This document shows positions 52,732 through 61,871 of a stretch of DNA of 64,000 bases, piece by piece. Within the stretch, counting starts at the first letter, position 1; each line of letters starts with the position of its first letter. A model generated the notes under the pieces. That model did not search any database and was not told the origin of the DNA. It was given only the letters and a program-made list of their open reading frames with translations. Position numbers and translations under genes: made by a program. The stretch covers positions 32,737-96,736 of the forward strand of contig CAXBBS010000008.1 of NCBI GenBank assembly GCA_963974485.1, written 5' to 3'. This DNA comes from JAALKW01 sp963974485. GTDB taxonomy: Bacteria; Pseudomonadota; Gammaproteobacteria; Legionellales; Legionellaceae.

Positions 52732-54102
52732 GTGGTTTCAGATGTTTGGATAAAGTGTTTAGGAGCACTTGAGGCGGAATTTACCCCCCAACAGTTTCAT
52801 ACTTGGTTACGACCACTTCAACTTAATCCTGAACAAACAGAAGGTGCATTAACATTGTTGGCACCTAATCGTTTTGTTGTTGAGTGGGTCAAGAAAAATT
52901 TCTATTTTAGGATAAAAGAATTGGTTGGTGAGTTTAGTGATAACTCAATCAAAATTGTGAATATTGAAATTGGTTCAAACTTGCCTGTTACAAAAAAACC
53001 TAAAGATCAAGCAAGCATGAAACAAACGTCTCAACGTGCCACGAATATTCCGCAAGCTAAAAGTCCTGTGGATAACTTCAAAAATAGCCATTTAAATGAA
53101 AAGTTTTCTTTTTCAACATTTGTGGAAGGGAATTCAAATCAGTTAGCACGAGCGGCATCGCTTCAAGTTGCTGAAAGACCGGGTGACGCTTATAACCCAC
53201 TTTTTATTTATGGAGGCGTTGGTTTAGGTAAAACACATTTGATGCATGCCGTTGGAGCTGAAATTTTAGTTAAGAATCCTGATGCTCGTGTGCTGTATCT
53301 TCATTCGGAGCGATTCGTTGCCGACATGGTTAAAGCTTTACAAACCAATACGATCAATGAGTTTAAACGATTTTACCGTTCATTAGATGCATTGCTTATT
53401 GATGATATTCAGTTTTTTGCAGGGAAAGATCGCTCACAAGAAGAATTTTTTCATACGTTTAATGCATTACTTGAAGGGCATCAACAAATTATTTTAACAA
53501 GTGACCGTTATCCCAAAGAAATAGAAGGTGTAGAAGAGCGACTTAAATCACGCTTTGGGTGGGGGTTAACTGTCGCTGTTGAACCGCCAGAGCTTGAAAC
53601 ACGTGTTGCTATTTTAATGAGCAAGGCAGAAAGCTCTAATATTGAATTACCTTATGAAGTTGCTTTTTTTATTGCAAAACGCATCCGTTCGAACGTCCGT
53701 GAATTAGAAGGGGCGCTACGTCGCGTGATTGCTAATGCACATTTTACAGGTAAATCAATAACCATTGAATTTGTTAACGAAGCTTTGCGTGATTTGTTGG
53801 CGCTTCAAGATCGGTTGGTAACCTTGGATAATATTATTAAAACCGTGGCAGAGTACTACAAAGTAAAAGTTGCGGATATATTATCAAAACGTCGAAGTCG
53901 TTCGATTGCAAGGCCTCGTCAGATGGCCATGGCTTTAGCCAAAGAATTAACCAATCATAGTTTACCTGAGATTGGGGACCACTTTGGAGGGCGCGATCAT
54001 ACGACCGTGATTCATGCATGTAGAAAAATCAAAGAGCTCATCCAAGAAGGCTCTGATTTTTCAGAAGATTTTAAAAATTTGATGCGTACCCTTTCTTCTT
54101 GA
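52732..54102 (+). CDS. dnaA: Chromosomal replication initiator protein DnaA
   Basis: AAA+ initiator that binds DnaA boxes and melts oriC. The 456-aa protein has domain I (about 1-85, VWIKCLGALEAEFTPQQFHTWL), a flexible domain II, the Walker A GGVGLGKTH near 160, Walker B LLIDDIQFF near 222, and domain IV with GGRDHTTVIHA near 420. It starts at GTG 52732 with GGGGAG 5 bases upstream. First gene of the rightward cluster dnaA-dnaN-recF. Confidence 0.98.
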   Translation: MVSDVWIKCLGALEAEFTPQQFHTWLRPLQLNPEQTEGALTLLAPNRFVVEWVKKNFYFRIKELVGEFSDNSIKIVNIEIGSNLPVTKKPKDQASMKQTSQRATNIPQAKSPVDNFKNSHLNEKFSFSTFVEGNSNQLARAASLQVAERPGDAYNPLFIYGGVGLGKTHLMHAVGAEILVKNPDARVLYLHSERFVADMVKALQTNTINEFKRFYRSLDALLIDDIQFFAGKDRSQEEFFHTFNALLEGHQQIILTSDRYPKEIEGVEERLKSRFGWGLTVAVEPPELETRVAILMSKAESSNIELPYEVAFFIAKRIRSNVRELEGALRRVIANAHFTGKSITIEFVNEALRDLLALQDRLVTLDNIIKTVAEYYKVKVADILSKRRSRSIARPRQMAMALAKELTNHSLPEIGDHFGGRDHTTVIHACRKIKELIQEGSDFSEDFKNLMRTLSS

Positions 54103-54124
54103 TGAACTTTTTGACGGTGTGATT

Positions 54125-55231
54125 ATGTTTGAGTTAAATATTGCGAAAAGTGATTTATTGTCTCCTCTGCTAACGGTGTCAGGTGCTTTAGATAGAAAGC
54201 AGGCGCTGCCTATTTTGTCACATGTTTTATTGCGTATAGATGCGGGGCAGTTAATTTTGACAGCAACCGATCTTGAAATAGAGATGACCGCGCGGGTTGT
54301 TTGCCAATCGGATGTTGATACAGCTTCGACAACGGTATCAGCTAAAAAAATGGTGGATATTATTCGATCACTCGATGATAAATCAACACCTAAAATTACG
54401 TGTCATGATACAAGTGTTTCTATTTCAGAAGGGCGGAGTTTATTTAAGTTAGGCACGTTGCCTGCAGATGATTATCCATACATGCAAGATGAAGTGAGTG
54501 ATGTTGAATTTACATTGCCTACAGCGGCGCTAGCTCGTGTTTTGCAATGCACGCATTTTGCTATGTCTCAACAAGATGTACGTGTTTTTTTAAATGCTTT
54601 ATTTTTGGAGTTTACTGCAGATGGCTTGACAGCAGTTGCCACAGACGGACATCGTATGGCGATTGCTCGTTGTCCTCTTGCGGTGGGTGACCAGGCTCAT
54701 CGTTTATTGATTCCACGGAAAGCCATTCAAGATATGTTGCGTTTGCTACAATCTATATCAGATGAGCAGATTACTTTGTCAGCTAATGAGCGACATGTGA
54801 AACTGGTCACTGAGCAATATACGTTTTCTTCGAAGCTCGTTGACGCGCGCTTTCCTCCTTATATTAAAGCTATTCCACGCAAACAAGATAAGTCTGTTCA
54901 TATTGAGCGCGATGTGTTGAAACGCGCACTTTCTCGTATTATTATTCTTGCGCATGAGAAGTCACGTGCGATTTTGTTACATTTGCAGCCGAATCTGTTG
55001 ACTCTTATTGCTAACAACCAAGAAAAAGAAGAGGCGATTGAATCGGTCGAAGCGGTAACGGAAGGTGAAGAACTTAAAATTGGTGTCAATGCCAGTTATT
55101 TATTGGACGCGCTAGCTGTTATTCCCGATGGCCTGGTTCATTTATCTTTTTCAACGACGGACAGCAGTATTTTATTAGAATCTCCCGAAGACGAGCACTA
55201 TCAGTATATTATTATGCCTATGAAAATATGA
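54125..55231 (+). CDS. dnaN: DNA polymerase III beta subunit (sliding clamp)
   Basis: A 368-aa ring-forming processivity clamp with three repeated domains. FELNIAKSDLLSPLLTVSGALDRK at the N-terminus, LPILSHVLLRI, FALATDGHRM-like VATDGHRMAIA and the terminal YQYIIMPMKI are typical. ATG 54125 is preferred over GTG 54119. The stop overlaps the recF start in an ATGA arrangement. Confidence 0.98.
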   Translation: MFELNIAKSDLLSPLLTVSGALDRKQALPILSHVLLRIDAGQLILTATDLEIEMTARVVCQSDVDTASTTVSAKKMVDIIRSLDDKSTPKITCHDTSVSISEGRSLFKLGTLPADDYPYMQDEVSDVEFTLPTAALARVLQCTHFAMSQQDVRVFLNALFLEFTADGLTAVATDGHRMAIARCPLAVGDQAHRLLIPRKAIQDMLRLLQSISDEQITLSANERHVKLVTEQYTFSSKLVDARFPPYIKAIPRKQDKSVHIERDVLKRALSRIIILAHEKSRAILLHLQPNLLTLIANNQEKEEAIESVEAVTEGEELKIGVNASYLLDALAVIPDGLVHLSFSTTDSSILLESPEDEHYQYIIMPMKI

Positions 55232-56286
55232 CTCTTCGGCGTCTCGATCTTCATCACGTTCGAAATATTGCATCTGCTCGACTCGCATTACATCCTCGTT
55301 TTAACATTTTTTATGGTCAAAACGGCAGCGGTAAGACCTCGTTGCTCGAGTCGCTTTATTTATTAGGCAGTGGTCATTCGTTTAGAACACGTGAGAATGG
55401 GGCTTTGATTTCATATGAACAAGAAAAACTCACAATATTTGGTGAAATGCTCACCGGCGACTCGATAAGTATCCAAAAATCACTGACAGGCACGAAGGTA
55501 CGTTTGAATCAACAGCCATGTCGCCGAAGCAGTGATTTGGCGCGTTATTTGCCATGTCAGATCTTTTATCAAGATATTTTTGAAATCATGGATGCCGGTC
55601 CATCGGTAAGACGAAATTTACTTGATTGGGGATTGTTTCACGTGAAACCTGAATACAATACCACCTGCAAAGATTATCGTCGCGTCCTAAAACACCGTAA
55701 TGCACTTCTCAAGCAGGGCACCAATCGACGTGCCTTAGCCCCTTGGGATGAGCAGTTAGTTAATTTATCTTATGTTTTAGATGCTTTCCGCGCGGAATAC
55801 TTTGAACTTTGGTCTGAAGCCTTTGAAAAAATTCTTAAGAAACTTACGCCTTTGACATGTTGTATTCGCTATGAAAAAGGTTGGGATAAAAATAATACAG
55901 GTCAAGATCTAGCAAGTATTCTAAGCGAACAATTTGAGCGAGATGCCGCGAGGCAAAACACGCACTCAGGTGCACATCAAGCTGATATTCTTTTTGATAC
56001 GGCAGGGTCCAAAGCGAAGCAAACGCTATCACGCGGCCAACAGAAAATTATTCTTATTGCGATGAAGCTTGCGCAGGCAGAATTTTTACCTACACGGGCT
56101 ACCTATTTATTTGATGATGTGACAACTGAACTTGATTCAGACCATGTTCAGCGCTTATTTAACGTTATTCATCAAATAGAGGGGCAATTTTTCTTTACCT
56201 CGATTACCCCAGTTGCATTTCAAGACAATTTAACGCTGGACCAAAGCACTTTTTTTCGTTTGGATAACGGCGAATGTTTCACGTGA
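55228..56286 (+). CDS. recF: DNA replication and repair protein RecF
   Basis: ABC-type ATPase that helps load RecA at gaps. The 352-aa protein has the Walker A GQNGSGKTSLLE near residue 30, the ABC signature LSRGQQK near 272 and Walker B YLFDDVTTELD near 295. It contains one parS-like site internally and a second across its stop codon. It overlaps dnaN by 4 bases. Confidence 0.97.
   Translation: MTLRRLDLHHVRNIASARLALHPRFNIFYGQNGSGKTSLLESLYLLGSGHSFRTRENGALISYEQEKLTIFGEMLTGDSISIQKSLTGTKVRLNQQPCRRSSDLARYLPCQIFYQDIFEIMDAGPSVRRNLLDWGLFHVKPEYNTTCKDYRRVLKHRNALLKQGTNRRALAPWDEQLVNLSYVLDAFRAEYFELWSEAFEKILKKLTPLTCCIRYEKGWDKNNTGQDLASILSEQFERDAARQNTHSGAHQADILFDTAGSKAKQTLSRGQQKIILIAMKLAQAEFLPTRATYLFDDVTTELDSDHVQRLFNVIHQIEGQFFFTSITPVAFQDNLTLDQSTFFRLDNGECFT
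55634..55649. other. parS-like centromere site 1 (inside recF)
   Basis: TGTTTCACGTGAAACC matches the conserved parS consensus TGTTTCACGTGAAACA at 15 of 16 positions. It encodes part of LFHVKPE in RecF. Confidence 0.88.
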
Positions 56287-56290
56287 AACC
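56275..56290. other. parS-like centromere site 2 (across the recF stop)
   Basis: TGTTTCACGTGAAACC again, the same sequence as site 1, 641 bases away. The recF stop codon TGA (56284-56286) is part of the palindrome. Confidence 0.88.
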
Positions 56291-56345
56291 CTAACAGTCT
56301 CGTTAATATTCGTTTACTATGGTGCTTTTTGAAAGGGTGATTCTT

Positions 56346-57170
56346 ATGCTTAGTTATCAACATGCGTATCATGCCGGCAATTTTGCGGATGTTATGAAAC
56401 ATATTACTTTATGTTTGATATCTGATTACATGATTCAAAAAGACAAGCCTCTATTTTATTTAGAAACGCATTCAGGACGCGGGCAATATGATTTAACACA
56501 AGCAATAGCACAAAAAACCAGTGAGTTTAAAGAAGGTGCCTCACGTTTATGGGGAGCTAAAAATAGCTTACCTGAAGCATGTAATACGTGGTTAAATATT
56601 CTTGAGAAACATAATACCGACCAACTTACGCTCTACCCAGGCTCACCATTATTTGCTCTTGAATCTTTAAGAGATAATGATCGATTTGATTTTTGCGAAT
56701 TACACCCAGAAGAATATAAATTTTTGAAGCAGTTACCCACACAAGATAAGCACGTAAACTTTCTATTTAAAGACGGGACGGAACATTTAAAAGCCGCATT
56801 ACCCCCAAAAGAAAAACGGGGTTTAATTTTTATTGATCCATCGTATGAATTAAAACAAGAATATCAGCTGATACCAGAGATGATCCATCAGGCCTATAAA
56901 AAATTTAGCACGGGGGTCTATTGTTTATGGTACCCGATTATTAAAGACTTTGATCATAAAAAATTAATCCGCCATATGAATCATATAGGATGCCCAGATC
57001 AATTAATAATTGAATTAACTTTAGAAAAAAACACGGGTACCGGTATGAGAGGCTGCGGCTTATGGATCTTAAATCCACCTTATGTTCTAAAACAACAAAT
57101 GCAGGAAGTTTTGCCTGTACTCGCACATCATTTTGGCCCTCGAACCGCAACCTATCAGATGTATAGCTAA
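56346..57170 (+). CDS. rlmJ: 23S rRNA (adenine2030-N6)-methyltransferase RlmJ
   Basis: A 274-aa SAM-dependent methyltransferase. MLSYQHAYHAGNFADVMKH at the N-terminus, YLETHSGRGQYDL and the catalytic-type IFIDPSYELKQEY (DPxY motif) identify RlmJ (YhiR). ATG 56346 agrees with family N-termini; the in-frame start at 56319 adds nine unrelated residues. The gene stands between recF and gyrB, which are direct neighbours in many relatives. Confidence 0.93.
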   Translation: MLSYQHAYHAGNFADVMKHITLCLISDYMIQKDKPLFYLETHSGRGQYDLTQAIAQKTSEFKEGASRLWGAKNSLPEACNTWLNILEKHNTDQLTLYPGSPLFALESLRDNDRFDFCELHPEEYKFLKQLPTQDKHVNFLFKDGTEHLKAALPPKEKRGLIFIDPSYELKQEYQLIPEMIHQAYKKFSTGVYCLWYPIIKDFDHKKLIRHMNHIGCPDQLIIELTLEKNTGTGMRGCGLWILNPPYVLKQQMQEVLPVLAHHFGPRTATYQMYS

Positions 57171-57251
57171 ATTATTAAAGCATGCTCATATTAAGCACAG
57201 TAATAATATTGAGGTAGGTCATATTTGGATCTTCGTGACGCTAATAAGTTC

Positions 57252-57304
57252 ATACCATGTGTGCAGGTTCATCCATATAAACCTCACAGCACCCATGGTA
57301 TAAT
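57252..57304 (+). promoter_or_regulatory. gyrB extended -10 promoter within an inverted repeat
   Basis: TATAAT (57299-57304) is preceded by TG one base upstream (extended -10), 44 bases before gyrB; the -35 region is poor. The arms ATACCATGTGTGC (57252-57264) and GCACCCATGGTAT (57289-57301) pair with one mismatch. Inside them AGGTT (57265-57269) pairs with AACCT (57280-57284). The right arm overlaps the -10 box. Confidence 0.55.
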
Positions 57305-57348
57305 GTTCGCTTGATTTGAACCCCTTTTTCGTAACATAAGGATGCTTC

Positions 57349-59769
57349 ATGAGTGCTGACGCCAGTAACTACGATTCCAGTAATATTAAAGTTTTAAAAG
57401 GGCTGGATGCCGTTAGAAAACGACCCGGGATGTACATTGGTGATACCGATGATGGCTCGGGCCTGCATCACATGGTGTTTGAGGTGGTGGATAACGCCAT
57501 CGATGAGGCGTTAGCTGGGCATTGCAGCGAAATAAACGTGTTTATTCATGCAGATGAATCCATCACGGTCAACGATGATGGGCGTGGTATTCCGGTTGAT
57601 GTTCATGAAGAAGAAGGTTGTTCTGCTGCCGAAGTTATTATGACCGTCTTGCATGCCGGCGGTAAATTTGATGATAACTCGTATAAAGTATCCGGTGGTT
57701 TGCATGGTGTGGGGGTTTCAGTTGTTAATGCGCTCTCCGATGAATTGCATTTAAAAATTTGGCGTCATGGTGAAGTGCATGAACAGCATTACCACGGTGG
57801 TGTCCCCGATGCGTCGATTGCTGTTACGGGTAAAACCGATAAAACGGGAACGCAAATTTGGTTTAAACCCAGCCCTGATACATTTACAAACATTGAATTT
57901 CATTATGAAATTTTAGTGCGTCGTCTACGAGAACTCGCTTTTCTAAATTCAGGTGTTTGTATTCATTTGACGGATGAGCGAAGTGCTGAGAAAGAAACGT
58001 TTCATTACGAAGGTGGAATTGAGGCATTTGTTGATTATTTAAGTTTGAATAAAACGCCGATCATGTCTCATGCCTTTTCGATGACAGGCGAAAAAGAAGA
58101 CGTTGTTGTTGAATTATCGATGCAGTGGAATGATTCCTATCAAGAAAATTTTTTATGCTTTACAAATAATATTCCACAACGTGATGGTGGAACTCACTTG
58201 GCTGGATTTAGGTCGGCCTTAACGCGTACGTTAAATCAATACATTGAACGTGAAGGTTTTGCTAAAAAAGCAAAAGTGGTTACGTCGGGTGATGATGCAC
58301 GTGAAGGATTAACAGCTGTGCTTTCGGTAAAAGTGCCCGATCCTAAATTTTCATCTCAAACCAAAGATAAACTCGTGTCTTCAGAAGTTAAGTCCATCGT
58401 CGAGTCACTGGTTACTGAAAAGCTGAACGATTTTTTATTGGAAAAACCTGCGGTTGCGAAGGCGATTGTTTCTAAAATTATTGATGCGGCGCGAGCACGC
58501 GAGGCGGCACGCCGCGCTCGTGATATGACGCGCCGAAAAGGTGCTTTAGATATCGCAGGCTTACCCGGTAAGCTTGCTGATTGCCAGGAAAAAGATCCGG
58601 CTAATTCTGAAATTTATTTAGTTGAGGGTGATTCGGCGGGTGGTTCTGCAAAACAAGGGCGCGATCGCCGAACACAGGCAATTTTACCGTTGAAAGGAAA
58701 AATTTTAAACGTTGAAAAAGCGCGTTTTGATAAGATGCTGGCATCACAAGAAGTGGCCACGCTTATTACGGCCTTGGGTTGTGGCATTGGTCGTGAAGAA
58801 TATAATCCCGACAAAACACGCTATCATCGCATTATTATTATGACCGATGCTGATGTGGATGGCGCGCACATTAGGACGCTGTTGCTGACGTTTTTTTATC
58901 GTCAAATGCCCGATCTTATTGAGCGAGGCTATATTTATATTGCGCAACCACCGCTATATAAACTTAAACAAGGTAAACAAGAACGTTATCTCAAAGACGA
59001 TGATGCGCTTTACGATCATTTGACCCAAACGGCACTGGATAAATCGGCATTTATGCCGTCGATAGATGCGCCACCGATTGCAGAGGGTGCACTTGCGACC
59101 TTGGTTCAGCAATATAGGCATGTCGAAAAAATTATTCAGCGTCATGCACGTCGTTATCATGCAGATATTTTGATGGGGCTCGTTTTTTCACCGGCGCTCA
59201 AGTCGGAAGCGATGCTTGAGCGCGACAGCGTTCAGGCGTGGGCAAAAGCATTGGAGACGCAACTGAATCAAAAAGCGAGTGCTGTCCTGCGTTATGATGT
59301 GGATGTGATAACCCAAGACGACAGTGAGGTCTTTTTACCGCGCATTACGATGATTAAGCATGGCGTTGATCACGCAATCATCCTGCCTAGGGAGTGGTTC
59401 TTATCTAAAGATTATCGTGCTTTGCTTAGCTTAGGTGAGCAGTTGGGTGGCCTTGTTGAAGAAGGTGCGTTGATCAAGCGAGGTGAAAAAACACAGGTTG
59501 TTGCTTCATTCGGTGAGGCTGTGACGTGGTTGATGGAAGAAGCCAAGCGAGGACAAACCATCCAACGCTATAAAGGTTTGGGTGAAATGAATCCTGATCA
59601 ACTGTGGGAAACCACGATGGATCCGGACGTACGACGTATGCTGCAAGTTACGATTGACGACGCGGTATCCGCCGACCAAATTTTTACAACGCTGATGGGT
59701 GATCATGTGGAACCAAGACGCGCATTCATTGAAGCTAATGCGCTGAATGCGGAAAATATTGATGTGTAA
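57349..59769 (+). CDS. gyrB: DNA gyrase subunit B
   Basis: ATPase subunit of gyrase. The 806-aa length matches E. coli (804). Visible motifs are the GHKL ATP site (VVDNAIDEALAGHC, VNDDGRGIPVD, GGLHGVGVSVVNALS), the TOPRIM Glu in LVEGDSAGGSAKQG, PLKGKILNVEKAR and the metal site IIMTDADVDGAHI. The C-terminal QRYKGLGEMNP is intact. AAGGATG precedes ATG 57349. A strong terminator follows. Confidence 0.98.
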   Translation: MSADASNYDSSNIKVLKGLDAVRKRPGMYIGDTDDGSGLHHMVFEVVDNAIDEALAGHCSEINVFIHADESITVNDDGRGIPVDVHEEEGCSAAEVIMTVLHAGGKFDDNSYKVSGGLHGVGVSVVNALSDELHLKIWRHGEVHEQHYHGGVPDASIAVTGKTDKTGTQIWFKPSPDTFTNIEFHYEILVRRLRELAFLNSGVCIHLTDERSAEKETFHYEGGIEAFVDYLSLNKTPIMSHAFSMTGEKEDVVVELSMQWNDSYQENFLCFTNNIPQRDGGTHLAGFRSALTRTLNQYIEREGFAKKAKVVTSGDDAREGLTAVLSVKVPDPKFSSQTKDKLVSSEVKSIVESLVTEKLNDFLLEKPAVAKAIVSKIIDAARAREAARRARDMTRRKGALDIAGLPGKLADCQEKDPANSEIYLVEGDSAGGSAKQGRDRRTQAILPLKGKILNVEKARFDKMLASQEVATLITALGCGIGREEYNPDKTRYHRIIIMTDADVDGAHIRTLLLTFFYRQMPDLIERGYIYIAQPPLYKLKQGKQERYLKDDDALYDHLTQTALDKSAFMPSIDAPPIAEGALATLVQQYRHVEKIIQRHARRYHADILMGLVFSPALKSEAMLERDSVQAWAKALETQLNQKASAVLRYDVDVITQDDSEVFLPRITMIKHGVDHAIILPREWFLSKDYRALLSLGEQLGGLVEEGALIKRGEKTQVVASFGEAVTWLMEEAKRGQTIQRYKGLGEMNPDQLWETTMDPDVRRMLQVTIDDAVSADQIFTTLMGDHVEPRRAFIEANALNAENIDV

Positions 59770-59852
59770 GGTGACATCCTGTCAGACAATCCTTGTCATC
59801 CCTTAAGACCTAGTATACGCCTTTGGTTTTGAGTGTCATGATGTGAAATCCG

Positions 59853-59892
59853 GTTCTCTTTGTAGGCAATAGCTTACAAAGAGAACTTTTTT
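59853..59892 (+). terminator. Strong intrinsic terminator after gyrB
   Basis: GTTCTCTTTGTA (59853-59864) and TACAAAGAGAAC (59875-59886) form a perfect 12-bp stem around a 10-base loop, followed by six Ts. Confidence 0.92.
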
Positions 59893-59949
59893 ACTTACAG
59901 CAAGTAATCTCTGTATTTAAACGCTGTCGTAAAACTAGGAGGTTTACTC

Positions 59950-60708
59950 GTGTTATGGATTGACGCGTCACATCTATGGATTGCTTTTTCAGCCACACTT
60001 TTTCTTATGCTCTTCCACTACTTAAGCCCTTGGTTTGCGAATTATCTACCCGGTCAAGGAAGAAATTTTGTTTCGTTTGCGGGTGGTGTTGCGGTTGCGT
60101 ATGTGTTTTTGCATATGCTGCCAGACTTGGTTGAATACAACCAACCTATTGGAGAATTTTTAATAAGCAACCACTGGCTTACGCCTTTCACCGAACTGTT
60201 TATTTATATCGTCGCGTTATTTGGTTTTCTTGTTTACTACGGTTTTGAGTTATTAGCAGAATCTTACCGTGATATAGATCATGATGATGCTTGGGTTTAT
60301 GGTTTGCATCTAGGCATGTTTTGTTTGTATAACTTTTTAATTACCTACACCATGTCGTTGCGTGCGTTATCAAGTATACCTGCAACCTACGTTTTTACGT
60401 TTGCTATGGCCTTACATTTTGTTTTGACGGATCGAAAATTTTGCCGATTTTATACGGTTAAGTTCAAGCGCTTAGGTCGATTTTTATTAATGAGTGCCTT
60501 GCTTGTCGGCTGGGTCTGTTCGGTTATTTTCGATCCTGTAAATGTATGGGTCTCGGCATGTATGCTCGCATTTTTAGCGGGGTCTATATTATTAAACGTG
60601 TTTCGAGAAGAGTTGCCGGCAACAAGGCTCACCAATTATTATTGGTTTTCTTTTGGAATCTTAGTTATAACGCTTACGCTATTATTGCAAACGTGGCTCG
60701 CAGTGTGA
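59950..60708 (+). CDS. Polytopic membrane protein, distantly ZIP-like
   Basis: A 252-aa protein with about seven or eight membrane spans. The first pairs (SFAGGVAVAYVFLHMLPDL) and the last ones (AFLAGSILLNVFREELP) resemble parts of the ZIP metal transporter fold, but the metal-binding His/Glu motifs of ZIP helices 4 and 5 are not present in their usual form. The assignment is therefore tentative. It starts at GTG 59950 with a perfect AGGAGG 7 bases upstream. Its last 27 bases overlap the converging hydrolase gene. Confidence 0.6.
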   Translation: MLWIDASHLWIAFSATLFLMLFHYLSPWFANYLPGQGRNFVSFAGGVAVAYVFLHMLPDLVEYNQPIGEFLISNHWLTPFTELFIYIVALFGFLVYYGFELLAESYRDIDHDDAWVYGLHLGMFCLYNFLITYTMSLRALSSIPATYVFTFAMALHFVLTDRKFCRFYTVKFKRLGRFLLMSALLVGWVCSVIFDPVNVWVSACMLAFLAGSILLNVFREELPATRLTNYYWFSFGILVITLTLLLQTWLAV

Positions 60709-61497
60709 GTTGATAAACAGAGTGATTGTATTTAAAAACTTAGGTTGCCATAAATCGCCATGACCTTGGCCCGGTAATTCAACCCATTGTTTTGGGTGGT
60801 TTGCGGCTTTAAATAAAGCAATACCTTGTGTATACGGTACGGTGATATCATGGGTACCATGCAGCGCTAATAAAGGCATGTGTATGGTCTGTATGCGACC
60901 GATGGAGTCAAACTTATCCCAGGGCTCAAGAGGAATCCAAGGGTAGTGGTAACGACCGAGATCAGACATCGTCGTGTAAGGTGATTGCAAGATAAGAGCG
61001 CAAGCATTCGGATTTTGGGTTGCAACATGTGTGGCAACACCGGTTCCAAGCGACTCACCATAAAGTACCGTGTTTTCAAGCGCGATATGTTCTTGTTTTA
61101 AATAATCCATGGCGGCACGTGCATCATGATATAAACCTTGCTCTGTTGGCTTGCCAACGTTTCCGCCATAACCTCGATATTCAAGCAGTAACACACCAAA
61201 CCCTTCTGAAATTAAATATCGTGCGAGGGGCATACGTGTTCCGATATGCCCTGCATTACCATGAAATATAACCACGGTTGGTTTTTTTTTCTCGGCTGAT
61301 TTATACCATGAATGTAAATTAAGTCCGTCATGTGTCGCGAGTTGAATCACGCGCATGTCTTCGGCTTGGAACGCCTGTCTTGTGGGCGTGATTTTTGAGG
61401 GGGCATAGACGAGCGTACGCTGCAGAACATAAAACATCACCATGCCAATCACAATAAACACGAGCGTAGCCCATATCCAAGTGGTAAGTTTCATCAT
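60682..61497 (-). CDS. Alpha/beta hydrolase, membrane-anchored (Bem46/ABHD17-like)
   Basis: A 271-aa protein with one N-terminal membrane anchor (residues 8-26). The hydrolase domain has FHGNAGHIG near the oxyanion site, the nucleophile Ser149 in YGESLG, an acid in LHGTHDITVP and the His in PGQGHGD. It resembles the Bem46/ABHD13-17 group, whose members are esterases or thioesterases; the substrate here is unknown. ATG 61494 is an equally possible start. The 3' end overlaps the preceding convergent gene by 27 bases. Confidence 0.82.
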   Translation of the reverse strand: MMKLTTWIWATLVFIVIGMVMFYVLQRTLVYAPSKITPTRQAFQAEDMRVIQLATHDGLNLHSWYKSAEKKKPTVVIFHGNAGHIGTRMPLARYLISEGFGVLLLEYRGYGGNVGKPTEQGLYHDARAAMDYLKQEHIALENTVLYGESLGTGVATHVATQNPNACALILQSPYTTMSDLGRYHYPWIPLEPWDKFDSIGRIQTIHMPLLALHGTHDITVPYTQGIALFKAANHPKQWVELPGQGHGDLWQPKFLNTITLFINSHCEPRLQ

Positions 61498-61650
61498 GAT
61501 AGTAGGGCCTATTTAGATAAACGTCTTATATTCAAGATAGTAACGCATGTGTTGGCTTGCAAGTTTACGGCTAAAGTTTTTTTTTGTTTAGCCGTCTAAA
61601 AGAAGGTAGAAGCTAATCAATACTTGCCGAACAATAATAAGGAGAAGGCA

Positions 61651-61851
61651 ATGTCGGATTCACAGGCTTTAGAAATGGCGTTTCTTCAACGGTTACATGA
61701 TAGTCAGGCACCCGTATCTGTTTTTTTAGTGAATGGGATTAAATTGCATGGTGTGATTGAGCATGTCGACGAGCGTGTTCTTACCTTAAAAAATGGTATC
61801 ACGCAGATGGTATATAAGCACGCTATTTCAACCGTTGTTCCAGTTAAATAA
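61651..61851 (+). CDS. Hfq-like RNA chaperone, divergent
   Basis: A 66-aa Sm-like protein with Sm1 (VSVFLVNGIKLHGVIEHVDE) and Sm2 (YKHAISTVVP) motifs of Hfq, including the Lys-His pair of the proximal RNA site. It ends right after the Sm fold, without a C-terminal tail. Compared with E. coli Hfq it lacks the rim arginines (RRER is HDSQ here), and Gln8 and Gln41 are both Glu. It is not next to miaA or hflX, the usual hfq neighbours, so it may be a second, specialised Hfq. ATG 61651 follows AAGGAGAAGG; the in-frame start at 61624 is less likely. Confidence 0.88.
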   Translation: MSDSQALEMAFLQRLHDSQAPVSVFLVNGIKLHGVIEHVDERVLTLKNGITQMVYKHAISTVVPVK

Positions 61852-61871
61852 AGCACACGGTTGGGAGCATG

